Below are positions 10,911 to 21,472 of a DNA stretch of 64,000 bases, in pieces. The DNA comes from Pyropia yezoensis (taxonomy: Eukaryota; Rhodophyta; Bangiophyceae; Bangiales; Bangiaceae): positions 30,158,063 through 30,222,062 of the forward strand of contig CM020619.1 in assembly GCA_009829735.1 (NCBI GenBank), written 5' to 3'. Under the pieces are notes generated by a model. It was not told where the DNA came from. It saw only the letters and a list, made by a program, of their open reading frames with translations, and made no database searches. Position numbers and translations under genes: made by a program. Position 1 is the stretch's first letter. Every line of letters begins with the position of its first letter.

Positions 10911-13358
10911 TCAGTGGGTAGACCCACTGCCCGAGGGAGGCCACTCACGCGTAAGCGCGTATACCTCCGTGCTCCACCGGTCGGCAATGTCACGACGGTC
11001 GACCACCCGAGTTACCTCGGTGCATAGCTGGACGAGGGTGCTGCGGCCAGCCTCCACGTCCTCCAGAGCTTTCTGGAGGCGGTCCAGCACGCCACCAAAG
11101 CAACGCGCTGACCCAACCAGCGCAGCACCTGGGGGGATATCCCCCCAGCTAACAGAGAGACCCCCACGCATTGCGCGGGTAACAAGGGCGTCAACGCCTT
11201 CATACCAGAGACGGGGACCCCCGTCATGTAGGACAGGGGCGGGAGGTGACACTGGCGCAGCCAGAGGAGCCACAGGAGCCGACACGGCTACCACCGGAGC
11301 CGGTGGCACCTGATACGAGGCCCGGTAGGACCCTACCGAAGGGGCTCCACCGTAACCACGGCGGTACTCCGCCCGACGACGGGACACCTCACGCTCCCCA
11401 CCCGCAGAGCCCCACTCTCGGGGACGACGGCCAACCGCCGCAGGCATCGGGTTACCGAACCACGGAGCAAGGACCTGAAGAGGGTCATGGATAACCATGG
11501 GAATACCCAGGTCAGGAACGGCCTCGGTGGACGCCCACCCATGGCAACTAGGCTCACCCGGCTGAGTACGCCGGACACGCAACGAGTGACGAGGCAAGGG
11601 GGAAGCCCCAGCCTGCGGGTCCCGGTACGGGGGAAGGGCCAACACCCCAGCCCAGTTCACGGCATCGTGAACAGCCAGCAGGGCTTCGAACTCCCGGGCC
11701 AACCCGGTCTTGGCGGCTATCAGATCCACGCCCAACTGCGCGATGTGCCGACGGACACCCGTCGGAAGATGAAACAGACGACCCTGCCGGCGGACGGACA
11801 GCAAGAAGGATGAAGCCTGCCCGAGGGTAACCTCAAGGGTGAAGGTACCCTGCAACGGGTGGACCGGCCGGGAGGCCAACACACTCCCGAAGTATCGGAG
11901 GCAGGAGCCGGTGTCAAACCGGAAAGCAGGGGCGGGTTCCCACCCCTCCTGCCATAGCGGCGGGCGCACGGGAGTGTATACCGGAGCACGACCGTTGCCG
12001 GTCTGCAACGCACACGTTATATCCGTGCGGAACGCATCCGCCATGACACCATGGTTACGTCGCCAACTCGACGCCGACTTCAACCCCGCCATGGGCGGGT
12101 AGGGAGCCGTCAACGACAGATACGGGGGTACCCCCGGGTAGTAGTCAAAGTCGGGATACCGACCGGTACGGCTCACCGTCTCCCCAAACGCAACCGGCTC
12201 CGCCGCCGCCGCAATCCCCCGAGCACTAGCCGGGTAGTCAATCTCCCGCGGCAACGCGGGGGCAATCAAGTCGCAGACCCCGAAGTTGGGGTCGAGGTAG
12301 ACCTCACCCCGTCCCACCCGGGTGCGCCAGAGCTGCGCATGCCGGTCGTCCGGCTGACTCAGGATCCAATGGTGTTCCACCCGGACCGCGTTCGGCTGGT
12401 TGACCAGCCGCACCAACTCCCGCTCCCAGCACGGGTCCACCTTGACGCGCCGGGAGGATTCTCCACGGGGATGCACCAGGTGGAAGTCCACCCGCATACG
12501 CCCATCGGACTCCATCGACTCTTGCACCGTGAGGCCTCGAACCCGAGCCACCAAGTCGGACACCGACATGGCGGGTTGACCCGCCGCCACGGCGACGCCG
12601 CCACCCAACGGGGCAACCCGGGCAGGACCAGGAAGAATCGGGGGCGCCGGGGGACGCACCACCGGCAGAGGGGCCGACGTCGGAGATGGACGAGGCCGAG
12701 GAGGAAGAAGAAGGGCGGGCGCCCGCCCGGAGTAACTCCCGGTGTCAACCGCCATGGGAGAAGGAGCGTCTTGACCGCTCGACACCCGCGGCACCGCAGG
12801 TATGGTACCGGCGCCGGCACCACCCGTCGGCGTAGCCCCCGCCTCGGAAGTGGAAGGCACTTGGACAGCCTCCGGAGCCGGAGCCCCGGCCGTGCGGACA
12901 CCCGCACCGTCTTGACCCACCGCACCGGGTGTCGCACCGCCACCACCACCCGCGTCAACGTCGGGACCGCCTCGAGGAGTCACCGCCCGGACACCCGGAC
13001 CACCTTGACCAGCCGGAGTCGGCTGCGGGTCGCGACCTCCGCCGCAGGGCGGACCATCTTGAGGTACCTGCGGTGAGCCGGCATCGGCACCAGGCCCCAT
13101 CCGGGCAGCCGGCAGAGAGGGGGTAGAAGCCGCCACGCGCGGTTGACCGCCGGGTTGACCTCCGGCCGACGGCACCGTCGTGCCGCTGCACACGGACGAC
13201 AGTCCTCCGGCCGACAGACGGACGGACACCGCAGGCCCGTCGTCGTCAGACGAGCTCACCCCGTAACGCGCGGCGTCGGGACCGACAGGCGCGTCGTCCT
13301 CCATCTCCTCCCCGATCAGGAGGTCTTCCTCCTCTTCAAGCACCTGGGGATAGGACAT
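10911..13358 (-). CDS. Antisense ORF of Ty3/gypsy element A, about 815 aa, unknown function
   Basis: It is a long minus-strand ORF between pol and the 3' LTR. The first ATG is at 13358; the frame stays open to 13640 but only from a GTG. The N-terminal third is acidic then Pro/Gly/Ala-rich and looks disordered (EEEEDLLIGEEMEDD). The middle is less biased and looks folded: MSVSDLVARVRGLTVQESM, HHWILSQPDDRHAQLWRTRV, the aromatic segment DFDYYPGVPPYLSL and CLRYFGSVLASRPVHPLQG. A short helical region (FGGVLDRLQKALEDVEAG) precedes the C-terminus. I recognise no family. Antisense ORFs in this position are known from Tat/Ogre-type plant Ty3 elements, but I see no sequence match to those from memory. 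Transcription could start in the 3' LTR reading inward (inference). The opposite strand also holds long frames, but their Arg/Pro-rich composition marks them as shadows. Confidence 0.65.
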   Translation of the reverse strand: MSYPQVLEEEEDLLIGEEMEDDAPVGPDAARYGVSSSDDDGPAVSVRLSAGGLSSVCSGTTVPSAGGQPGGQPRVAASTPSLPAARMGPGADAGSPQVPQDGPPCGGGRDPQPTPAGQGGPGVRAVTPRGGPDVDAGGGGGATPGAVGQDGAGVRTAGAPAPEAVQVPSTSEAGATPTGGAGAGTIPAVPRVSSGQDAPSPMAVDTGSYSGRAPALLLPPRPRPSPTSAPLPVVRPPAPPILPGPARVAPLGGGVAVAAGQPAMSVSDLVARVRGLTVQESMESDGRMRVDFHLVHPRGESSRRVKVDPCWERELVRLVNQPNAVRVEHHWILSQPDDRHAQLWRTRVGRGEVYLDPNFGVCDLIAPALPREIDYPASARGIAAAAEPVAFGETVSRTGRYPDFDYYPGVPPYLSLTAPYPPMAGLKSASSWRRNHGVMADAFRTDITCALQTGNGRAPVYTPVRPPLWQEGWEPAPAFRFDTGSCLRYFGSVLASRPVHPLQGTFTLEVTLGQASSFLLSVRRQGRLFHLPTGVRRHIAQLGVDLIAAKTGLAREFEALLAVHDAVNWAGVLALPPYRDPQAGASPLPRHSLRVRRTQPGEPSCHGWASTEAVPDLGIPMVIHDPLQVLAPWFGNPMPAAVGRRPREWGSAGGEREVSRRRAEYRRGYGGAPSVGSYRASYQVPPAPVVAVSAPVAPLAAPVSPPAPVLHDGGPRLWYEGVDALVTRAMRGGLSVSWGDIPPGAALVGSARCFGGVLDRLQKALEDVEAGRSTLVQLCTEVTRVVDRRDIADRWSTEVYALTREWPPSGSGSTH

Positions 13359-13933
13359 GATAACGGGTGCGGAGTCCCCCGCGCCCACAAGCCGTCGACG
13401 GCTACAACCCGGTACGGTGGGATAACCGGGACGAGCCAGGGAAGCGCGGACACCCGCGCTTATGACCACAAACGGCCACGAGAAGCGCCGCAGGCACGCG
13501 GGTCGACCCGCGCCCCACGGGGCTACGACCGCGCTCCACCCAGGCACCTGGGCGGGACGGGGCCACACCCACACACGGGGTAAGCAAGGGGGGTCACCCC
13601 CAACCGCCCCCACGCAACGCGGGCAGCCCCCGCCCCCCACTCAATCGTCCACACGAGAGGGGCCCCCCTACCACCAGGCACCTGGTGGCGGATCCGCTTG
13701 CACCACCCCTCGGAAAGGGGGGGCGTGAACAGCAACCCGCATCGGGAATTTAACGGTCCGGAAAACGGATCGTGTGTGTGTACCACGCAAAGGGGGGCAC
13801 CCCCCTGAGACAACCTCGAAAAGGGGTGTCTGTCGCGACGGGGCGCAAAGCCCCACCCGACGGGTAAACGGTCACGCGACCCACTTACATTCGGTACCCC
13901 GAATGCAACTCGACCCGAGGACGGGCCGAATCT

Positions 13934-14070
13934 AAGGGGGGGATATGTAGCAATATGGTTGTCCGTATTGTGACCCTAATATTAGGGGGGCTACTTCTAA
14001 CCCTTAACTTTCAATTTGATAGTTCGTACTGGTCACGGTATCTATAAGTTACGTATGACCAGAGGGACTT
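13934..14070 (+). mobile_element. Polypurine tract and start of element A 3' LTR (copy 2)
   Basis: AAGGGGGGGATA (from about 13934) precedes TGTAGCAATATGG at 13946, the presumed LTR start. The U3-like stretch is AT-richer than its surroundings and includes TATCTATAAG at about 14039-14048, a possible TATA box. The 3' edge of the LTR cannot be fixed because its partner is outside the window. The LTR probably runs past 14070, which is only the end of the duplicated block. Confidence 0.5.
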
Positions 14071-14974
14071 GCATCTTGGGGTGGAGGGTAGTTAGTAGTG
14101 TCGCCGAGGGTTTATAACGAGGGGGCCGGTGGCGAATCCACCGCCGGCCAAGGTAGAACAACAAACCCCTCCCATTTGGGCTCCCATCTTGGTCCCGTGG
14201 CTTGCGCTCCAAGGACAGCAACCTTGGCCTCCCGGTGACGTTGGTGCCGATCCCCCTTGGTGAGTGTTCCCTGAGAGTGGACGCGCGACGGATCCCTATT
14301 GTGCTACAGCGCTCCTCAAGTTGAGGAGTCTCGGAAACTTGAAGGGTTGCGGTCGACGCGGCCAACCAGGAAATGGTGCGCACCAACGTGGTGATCATGA
14401 TCTCTGAGGTCAGAGGCGTGGCCGGTAACACCAACCTGGGGTACACCGTCAGAAGAGTGGCCCCCAAGTTGGGGGACACCGGGGTGGACGACTCAACGAC
14501 CACGCTTATCGGGATGTCCCCGTGCGGCTGGTAGGGGACAGAAGGAAGTGGAGGGGCACGCCGAGGTGGCGGTGCCCGAGTGTAACTGCGACCCCTACTC
14601 GGGGCCTCCGCAGTGGGTTGAGTCATATGGTCATCGTGAGAGGGCACGGCCATAACTATGGCCTTGTCCGGGGGCGGCGCTGTGTGGCGATCCACCCTCG
14701 GGGCATACGGGTAGTCCCCGATGCCCAGCCCCTCTCGTAGTACCACACGGCCGTAGTGAAGTTTACGAGCGACCCATACGAACTGGCGAAGTGCGCCATC
14801 GTCCTTGGGCCCTCGGGTGGGGCGGCGCAACTTGTTCTCGATGCTCTCCCACTAGATGAACTTGTGGAGGCGGAGCATCTCCTCAAGTAGAGTGAGTTGT
14901 CCTGATGAGCGCCCCTCAGCAACTAGCTGAGGGGTGAGCTGTTCTAAACCTTGGATAAGCCGAAGGGGAAGATG
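14071..14974. other. Region with no confident gene; probable LTR remainder and decayed element
   Basis: A minus-strand frame (about 14042-14830, 262 codons) is present but shows no domain. It ends inside the presumed LTR and has no similarity I can recognise. The stretch may hold the rest of the element A 3' LTR and the frame-broken 3' part of the antisense ORF that begins at 15799. Confidence 0.4.
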
Positions 14975-15799
14975 TCAGAGCATCCCCCGCCGCTGAACAC
15001 AAGACACCCAGGTCGACATGACCTCAAGGAGCCACTGGGTGGCCAACATGGCCCACACCAGGTGATCTCGGCTAGCCGTCAACATGACTGAGCCGAAGTG
15101 GTCGAGCAACCGTGGTAGCAACGCAGGGAACCCGTAGGGGACCTCAACTTGAGGCCACCACTCGGGCTTCTTCGGGTAGTACTGCTTTTTACTGGCAGCG
15201 GACTGCTGCGGAAACTCCAGTTGAGCCGAGGTCACCAAGTAGAGACCTCGCCGAAAGTCCTTCTCCATTCGCACATCAAAGTGATGAGTGTGCGGATCGG
15301 CCTCGTGAAGGTACGGGGGGCGAGTTGCTACCGCGTCCCAAGTAAAGGTCGGCAAGTCCCCGGGACCCGGGGTAGTAGTTCCCCCGCGGTCCACCATGGC
15401 CTTGGCCCGCTGCACATCTTCGACTTCGTCATCGTCCAGGAAGGCAAACTGGTCCGTCCTGAAGCCGGCAGGGAACCCGACCCTGCGGGGATACTTATCC
15501 CGTAGGCGGTCCCATACCCGACTCATCGCTGTGCCAAGTCGGCCACAGCGGAGAACAGTCAACCCCTCCTCATATAGAGGCCAAGCGAGGTAAAACCACC
15601 GCCCCAAGGCCTCACGTGGGATGACGCGGCCTGCCTCCGGGGGAGATTCCGCCGCCAACCCAAAGTCGGTTGGCGCGGGAGTCCCATCCCCCGGAGCAAC
15701 CGCGGAGCCCCCGCCGGAAGCCCCGGCGGGCGCTACACCGTAGGAGGTGTCCTCCATACGATCATCAAGAGAGTCGGTCTCCACCCCCGGGGTCGCCAT
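14975..15799 (-). pseudogene. Second antisense-type ORF, related to the element A antisense ORF (274 aa, probably truncated)
   Basis: The ATG at 15799 begins MATPGVETDSLDDRMED...SYGVAP. The element A antisense ORF begins MSYPQVLEEEE...GEEMEDD...RYGVSSS. Further shared positions include PPYL, a basic segment MEKDFRRG against MADAFRTD, a Y-P-P-W stretch, and LLDHFGSVM against CLRYFGSVL. These matches keep their order, which suggests a diverged member of the same family. It is much shorter (274 against about 815 aa), so it is likely a truncated copy from a second element. The frame is open upstream to 15970. Homology is read by eye only. Confidence 0.45.
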
Positions 15800-16230
15800 G
15801 ACTCTCCCCAAGTTAGGGAGAGACGCCCTGGTTGCAGCGGCACGAGACCCGCCTCGAGTTGAGGGGGGCTCGGATCGTGGGTAGATGGGTGGCCTCCCCA
15901 GCGTGGGGCGGCCAAGGGGAAGGTGAAGGGGATGTGTTTGTAATGGTGAAGTGAGAACCGGGGAGAGCAAGCTGCCGAGTGGGCAAGCTTGAGGAGAGGG
16001 GCGGTCAACGTGACCGCCTCCACGTCCACGTTACGTACTCGAGGGGGGACAGCAAGTCGAGCCCCAAACGCCGAGACGTGGCGGGGGGGGGCGGCGCCCG
16101 CCGACTGCATCAGTGACCGCTGAGTTGGAGTGCGGTGATCGGCAGCATCGCTGGTCGATGGCCAGCGTCGGCGGCTCGCATGGTGGTTGCCCCTCCAGTC
16201 GGCCGTGGCAGCGGCCGCCGCTGCAAGCAC

Positions 16231-17042
16231 GAAGCTCCAGAAAAGTGTAACATATTATTGGACGCTTATAGCAGAGAGTTTCTGTATTTACATAGTCATT
16301 GACCGGAGTTATTGACATTCAAAAGTGTTACGAATATATAATCGCTCGTTGGGCGATAATCAAACATTTTCAAGAAGGTCCTATTCAAAAGCCAGATCTC
16401 GTGTGTGCCTGGTACTGTTCCCGAGCCGCCGTGGCAGGCACCACAGTGCGCGGCTCAATCTGCTGTATTCATCAGACACGTTTGGTCCATTCCTTGTACA
16501 AATGTATTGAAGATGGGTGCATGCGTCAGCACATATCAGGAGGGTGCGCCGCAGCACTTTCTTTTCTATCATCGTCGTGCCGCTCCCGCGACCGTTGCGG
16601 TGCTGGTGACGTGCGGCACGCGTTGCGCCGTGGCGGGCTCGGCTGCGCGGCGCGCGTTCGCCGTGGCGGACACGGTCGGGGACGGGGCGCGGGTGGAGAC
16701 GTGCGCGTTAGGCGCGCCGATCTAGTGCGTTGGCTGCTAGCCTTTGCCTGTATTTCGAGTGGAGCGTGCGTCGTGGCTGGGAGCCCTGCGGGCAAGCAGA
16801 GGTGGGCGTTGCTCTTATGGAACGAGCGCGGATGAACGCGGCCGGACAACTAGTAGGGTGTTCCGTATGTATTGCGAGAGGGAGCCCTGATGCTAACCGC
16901 CCACGCTGCCCACCCCGACGTGCGCTGCATCCTTTTGGCTGTCGGTCTTGGCTGATTGCTATTGTCCTGACTCTTGTCCGGGGCGTGCTCCGCCTCCCCT
17001 TCCCCTTGCAGGCTCACGTACAGGGACTCGTGGCCATCCATT
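16231..17042. other. Intergenic, no gene seen
   Basis: An AT-richer patch at 16240-16350 contains AAAAGTGTAACATATTATT and, 80 bp on, AAAAGTGTTACGAATATAT, a short direct repeat. TGTAACA at 16246 could be an LTR start belonging to the decayed element on its left, but there is no partner to test this. The rest (16400-17040) has frames without recognisable domains and probably includes the upstream region of the Crinkler-like gene. Confidence 0.4.
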
Positions 17043-19532
17043 ATGTCCGCTCAGCGAAAGCGGCGCAAGCGCCACGCCGCTGTGCTTCATGGCTACACCG
17101 GGGACCGGGCGGGAGCGGGCGAGCCACCTGTCGTTCGCCGTCGTTTGGGGGTCCGTCAAGCTGCACGTGTGGCTGCTGCTGGTGCAGCTTCCTCTGCGAC
17201 GAGAGACGTCAGCCGATGTGGAACGAGTGCGCGTGCCACGCGGGCTGGCGCACAAGCTGCGGGACAGCGGTCGATAGACCCGCCGTGGCCGCTGGAGGAC
17301 ATCTTGCGCGGCATGGGGGAGCTGCGGTCGGACGCGTGGCGAGCTCCTCCAGATTGGGGCGTCGTGCTTCCAGCATTTCCCTCGTTCCCTGATGCGGTGG
17401 TGGACCGCCCGGTGCTGCGCAGGGCCGTCGTACATGCGTTGCGGTCCTGCATGCCGACAGACGGGCGAGGCAACAACCGCATCCCCGTGGTGGCTCTTCC
17501 GGCGTCGTCGGGGACTGGTAAGACCTTCTTCCTGCAAGATGTTGCGCGGCATGGTGACTCGCACTTTGCCGAGTGCGGCCTTGGCCCAGATCTGGCCGCT
17601 TGGGCATCATCTGTCGTCATCTTTGCCATCAACTTCAACAGCGACTTTGTGGTCACAGACACGGAGGTGGAGCTGATCAAGTCGGGATTACTGGAGCTCA
17701 GACACCTGACGGCATTGCGGCTGGTGTTTTTGGAGCTGGCCAACCTGTCCATGCCGGGCCCTGTCTTTGAGAAGGTGTTGACCAAGCTGGAGGTGGAGCT
17801 GCGGGCAAAGCGGTGCACCGGGAACCACATCTACGCGGAAGCTCGGGCGCTGCTGCAGTGCCGCGGCAAGCGGGGCAGTCCCAACGCCCCTGTGGTCCTA
17901 CTGGTGGACGAGGTCTCAAAGGTCACCACGCAGAGGGAGGGGGACGACCTGGCCAAGTGGATGGTCACCAAGAACAAGAGCGACTCTCTGCGCGACACCC
18001 ACGGAGCCATCACCTCCAATCTCCTCAACGCGGCGAACGCGTTGACGGACAAGGTCGGTGGGGTCACCTTTGCATCGTCCCTGGGCTACATCACCATGTC
18101 CCAGGCGGTCACCCTCTCCGGTCGAAGGGTTTTGCCCGTGGACAACCTGTTTTGCGCCAATCCCGAGCAGCTGTCGTGCATCATTTACAAGGGCCTGAGC
18201 TCCCTGGCGAGCCAGGGCTTTATGATCACGCGGGACGCGGAGGAGTCGAAGGCGTTGTGTGCGCTGCATATGAGTATCCGCATGGACCTGTACGTTGCCC
18301 GCGCGACCGATGCGCACCTTCAACCCGGTGCCAACTCCCGACTGCAGCTGCAGGCGTTCGCCGAGGGGCTTTCCTACCTGTCTGGCGGCCACATGCGTAC
18401 AGCTGTGGATCTGGCCATATGGCTCACCCAAGCGGGTGACCTGGTGGGCCCGGACGTGCCCCATGTGTCGATCAAGATGCTGGTGGAGCGCCTCCAATGG
18501 TCGGCTTCTTCGACGCTAGCGGATCTCACGTGGAACCTGGCGGACGCTGAGGACATTGACAACGCGCTGTCTGTGGTGCTGCTGGACCTGCAGGTATCTG
18601 GGCTGGAGCAGGTTTTCTCGGTCACCCGCCGTGCTGCATCTCCCTTGTCGTCCTCGAAGATCCCTTCCGTTTGGGACGAGGCGCGGTACCACAGCGTCGT
18701 CCTGGGGTCTGGCAAGGTGTTTCGGCCGCGCCTTACACCATTGGGTCTGCACCAGGTCTGGCATTCGATGGGCGCCAAGGGCTGCATGCTGTACGCGCCC
18801 CTCTCCGCGTTGCTGCGGCAGGAGGGCTCTTCGGCCGACCAGCGTTGGGAGCAAGCTGGCTGCGACCTCGAGTGGCTGCAGTCTTGCTGCAGGCACTTCC
18901 AGAAGCCACGTTACAAGGATATTAGGGTATCAACGCTGTTGAATGCCCCAATGTCTGCCTACGCCGGCCAGGGCCCCCTGATCCGCAACGTGCGCGTGGA
19001 CGCCTCGCATGCCCGTACAGGCTGCACAAGGTCGGATCTGAACCTGTTGCTGTCTCAAGCCAAGCGCCGAGGTGACGGCATCTTGCTGGACCAGGTGCAT
19101 CGACTCCGGCACAACGCTGTAGGCCTGGACGCCGTGTGGTTCTACCGCGTGGTGGGTGGTCCTGGCACTGACGCTCTGGTGGGTCGGCTCATCATGATTG
19201 GGGTACAGTTCAAGTTCTCCCACGCAACCCGCTCCGGTGTGCACCCTGGTGGCGTCTACCGGGACTGGGACAACCTGCGCAAGCTCCTGGGCAAGCACTA
19301 CGACGACTGGGTGGGCCGCTTTATCTACCTGAACTACGCGGACCGGAACGTGAGCTCCTTCCCCAACGGCCTCACGATTCGCGCCCACGGCCGTGCTATT
19401 CCGAAGCATTGTGCCGAGCACTCGGTGATTCGGGGACGGAAGCAGCTTGACACGTGCGTTGGGTCAACTGCGTATCACTTCATCCGCAGCATGCACTGGC
19501 TGTACCAGTGTAACGTGACCGGACCTGTGTAG
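17043..19532 (+). CDS. Crinkler/RHS-like P-loop NTPase with C-terminal nuclease-like domain, 829 aa
   Basis: I chose the ATG at 17043 because it starts with a basic, nuclear-signal-like stretch (SAQRKRRKRH); the frame is also open from 16974. A P-loop (ALPASSGTGKT, about residue 150) and a Walker B-like strand (VVLLVDEVSKV, about residue 284) mark an NTPase of the type found in Crinkler and trypanosome RHS proteins. Near the C-terminus LDAVWFYRVV...IMIGVQFKF gives a D...QxK pattern like the restriction-endonuclease fold variant reported for these families. Such proteins are nuclear, often encoded near mobile elements, and are thought to act on DNA in conflicts or as effectors. The single long exon has moderate GC and a normal amino-acid mix, unlike the Ala/Gly-rich neighbour. 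Assignment is by motif reading; a different STAND-like ATPase is possible. Confidence 0.6.
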   Translation: MSAQRKRRKRHAAVLHGYTGDRAGAGEPPVVRRRLGVRQAARVAAAGAASSATRDVSRCGTSARATRAGAQAAGQRSIDPPWPLEDILRGMGELRSDAWRAPPDWGVVLPAFPSFPDAVVDRPVLRRAVVHALRSCMPTDGRGNNRIPVVALPASSGTGKTFFLQDVARHGDSHFAECGLGPDLAAWASSVVIFAINFNSDFVVTDTEVELIKSGLLELRHLTALRLVFLELANLSMPGPVFEKVLTKLEVELRAKRCTGNHIYAEARALLQCRGKRGSPNAPVVLLVDEVSKVTTQREGDDLAKWMVTKNKSDSLRDTHGAITSNLLNAANALTDKVGGVTFASSLGYITMSQAVTLSGRRVLPVDNLFCANPEQLSCIIYKGLSSLASQGFMITRDAEESKALCALHMSIRMDLYVARATDAHLQPGANSRLQLQAFAEGLSYLSGGHMRTAVDLAIWLTQAGDLVGPDVPHVSIKMLVERLQWSASSTLADLTWNLADAEDIDNALSVVLLDLQVSGLEQVFSVTRRAASPLSSSKIPSVWDEARYHSVVLGSGKVFRPRLTPLGLHQVWHSMGAKGCMLYAPLSALLRQEGSSADQRWEQAGCDLEWLQSCCRHFQKPRYKDIRVSTLLNAPMSAYAGQGPLIRNVRVDASHARTGCTRSDLNLLLSQAKRRGDGILLDQVHRLRHNAVGLDAVWFYRVVGGPGTDALVGRLIMIGVQFKFSHATRSGVHPGGVYRDWDNLRKLLGKHYDDWVGRFIYLNYADRNVSSFPNGLTIRAHGRAIPKHCAEHSVIRGRKQLDTCVGSTAYHFIRSMHWLYQCNVTGPV

Positions 19533-20460
19533 GCATCAACTGCTGCAAGGAGTGGCGGTGGCGGCCGTGGCTGTGGTGGTAGGGGCTGGAACGGGAGGAT
19601 TCAGGGGGGCAGACTACCTGCCGAGAGCCGTACAGCGGGTAGTTAGGCAAATGTTGCGCCCTGTGGTCATGTGGAAGGCGGGTGGGATGGCATGCGGGGG
19701 GAAGGGGTAGGTGTGGGCGGAGGCATCGTGGACTCGCCCGCACCGGGTGGCAGGGTCGGTGGCCAAGTGTGCGGTGCTGTGTCCTTTGCCCACGGCCAAG
19801 GTGGACTGGGGGGAGGTGCTGTCGCCGCGGCTGCAGGTGGATGTCGCGCGGGAAGGGCTGGTGCTGTGAGGGCGGGGAGGGCGACGGTGCACCGGTGGAG
19901 GTGGCGATCACTGCGGCGGGGGGCAGACGGCTGAGGACGGCCGAAGTAGACTCGGCCGCCCGCGTGGCGGCGGAGGCCGAGCCTCTTTTCCGCCGCTTTC
20001 TACCTGGGCGCCGAGCGCGCAGCGGCGGTGGGCGTGTGCTGACGCCACTGGTCGGCCGTGGAAACGCTGCTATGGCTGTTTTCTGGCGGCGGGGGCGGGT
20101 GAGTGGGGCCCGCCCCGCAGAGAACAGCCAGGCGGGGCTGCCTCTTCGGGTGCAGCGACAGCAAGCCTTTTTGTAGGGCTGACGTGGCAGGCCCGCCGCC
20201 CTTCCCTCTTCCCACTGCCAACCCCCCGGAGACGACGCCGCCCCCGTCCCCGTCCTCGCCCGCCCGAGCGGCTGGTCCGGACGCGGACGGGAGCGGTGAC
20301 GGGGGCGGGGTAGGCGGGGGCCTGCCCCCGCACCCCCGCCGCCGCCTATGAGGGCCGCCCCTGCACCTGGCGGTCTGGCGGTTCGCACTTGCGGGGCAGG
20401 AGGCGGCCGCGAGCGGAAGGGACGGTGCCGACGGCGTGGCCGACGGTGGGGTGAGGCTGA
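19533..20460. other. Intergenic; may hold a 5' exon of the nucleoporin gene
   Basis: No domain-bearing frame is seen. The nucleoporin frame to the right is closed upstream by TGA at 20452 and 20458 and has no ATG, so its true start may lie here behind an intron. Long frames on the minus strand are Arg/Pro-rich shadows. Confidence 0.4.
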
Positions 20461-21426
20461 CGCGCCTCGCCGCCGCCGCCGCCATCGGCGCCGCCGCCAC
20501 CACCACCGCCGCCGTCCTCGACGCGGCGTCCGTGGGCTCTGGCGCTGCCCGCCGAGGTGTGGGACGGCCTGGTGCGGGGGCTCGCCGCCGCCGCGGCGGG
20601 CGTGGCCGGTGGGGCGGGCGGTGCCGCCGCCGCGGGGCCGGCCGCGCGGGTGGCGGCGCCCGCGGCGGCGGCGGCGGCGGCAGTAGGGGCGGCTGCCGGC
20701 GCGGCCGCGGATGCGGCGGACGCGCCGACGCTGGCGGCGGTGGTGGCCACCCTCCGGCACCTGCTGCGGGGCGGCGGCGCGGGGGGGAGCCCGTCGGCGA
20801 GCACCGACGACGAGGACGCGGACGCCGCGGGCGCGGGCGCTGACGATGAGGACGACGCGGCGGGGCGGGCGGTCGCCGCCGCCGCGCGGGCGGCGCTCGA
20901 GGACGGCTACGCCCGCACCGTCCTCGGCGTGCCCCCCGCCGCGCCCGCCGCCGCCGTCGTCCGCGCCGCGCGGTCGCGGGTGGAGGCGCTGGTCGCCGCG
21001 GGCGTCCTTGCCGCGCCCCCCGCCGCCGCCCCGTCTGCCGAGCCGGCGGCTGCCCGCGGCGGCGGGGGGGGCGCCGCCGCCGCTGCGGCTGCCGCCGCCG
21101 CCGACGACGACGATGGCGACGACGACGGGGACGACGAGCCGTCGCCGCCGGCGGGGCGGCCGGGTACGGTCCCGGCCTTGGCCGCCGACGGCCTCCCCCT
21201 GTGGCCGGTCCTGTACATGTGCATCCGGTCGGGGCGGGCCGACGCGGCGGCGGCGGTGGCCGACGCGGCGCGGCCCGAGGTGGGGGGGAACCTCGCGTTT
21301 GACCTCCTCGAGGAGCTCCTCCTCCACGCCCTCTCGCCGCGGGAGGCGGCGGGCCGCCTCTCCCTCTACGCCCGCCACTTTGTGCCGCCCCCGACGCCGC
21401 CGCCGCCGGCGGGTGGCCCGGCCGGC

Positions 21427-21472
<46 letters not shown>

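Noticed and set aside
1..14070. True tandem array of two Ty3/gypsy elements sharing an LTR
   Set aside because: Both copies stop exactly at the gap edges, and the second lacks everything before the RT core. A contig overlap explains this better.
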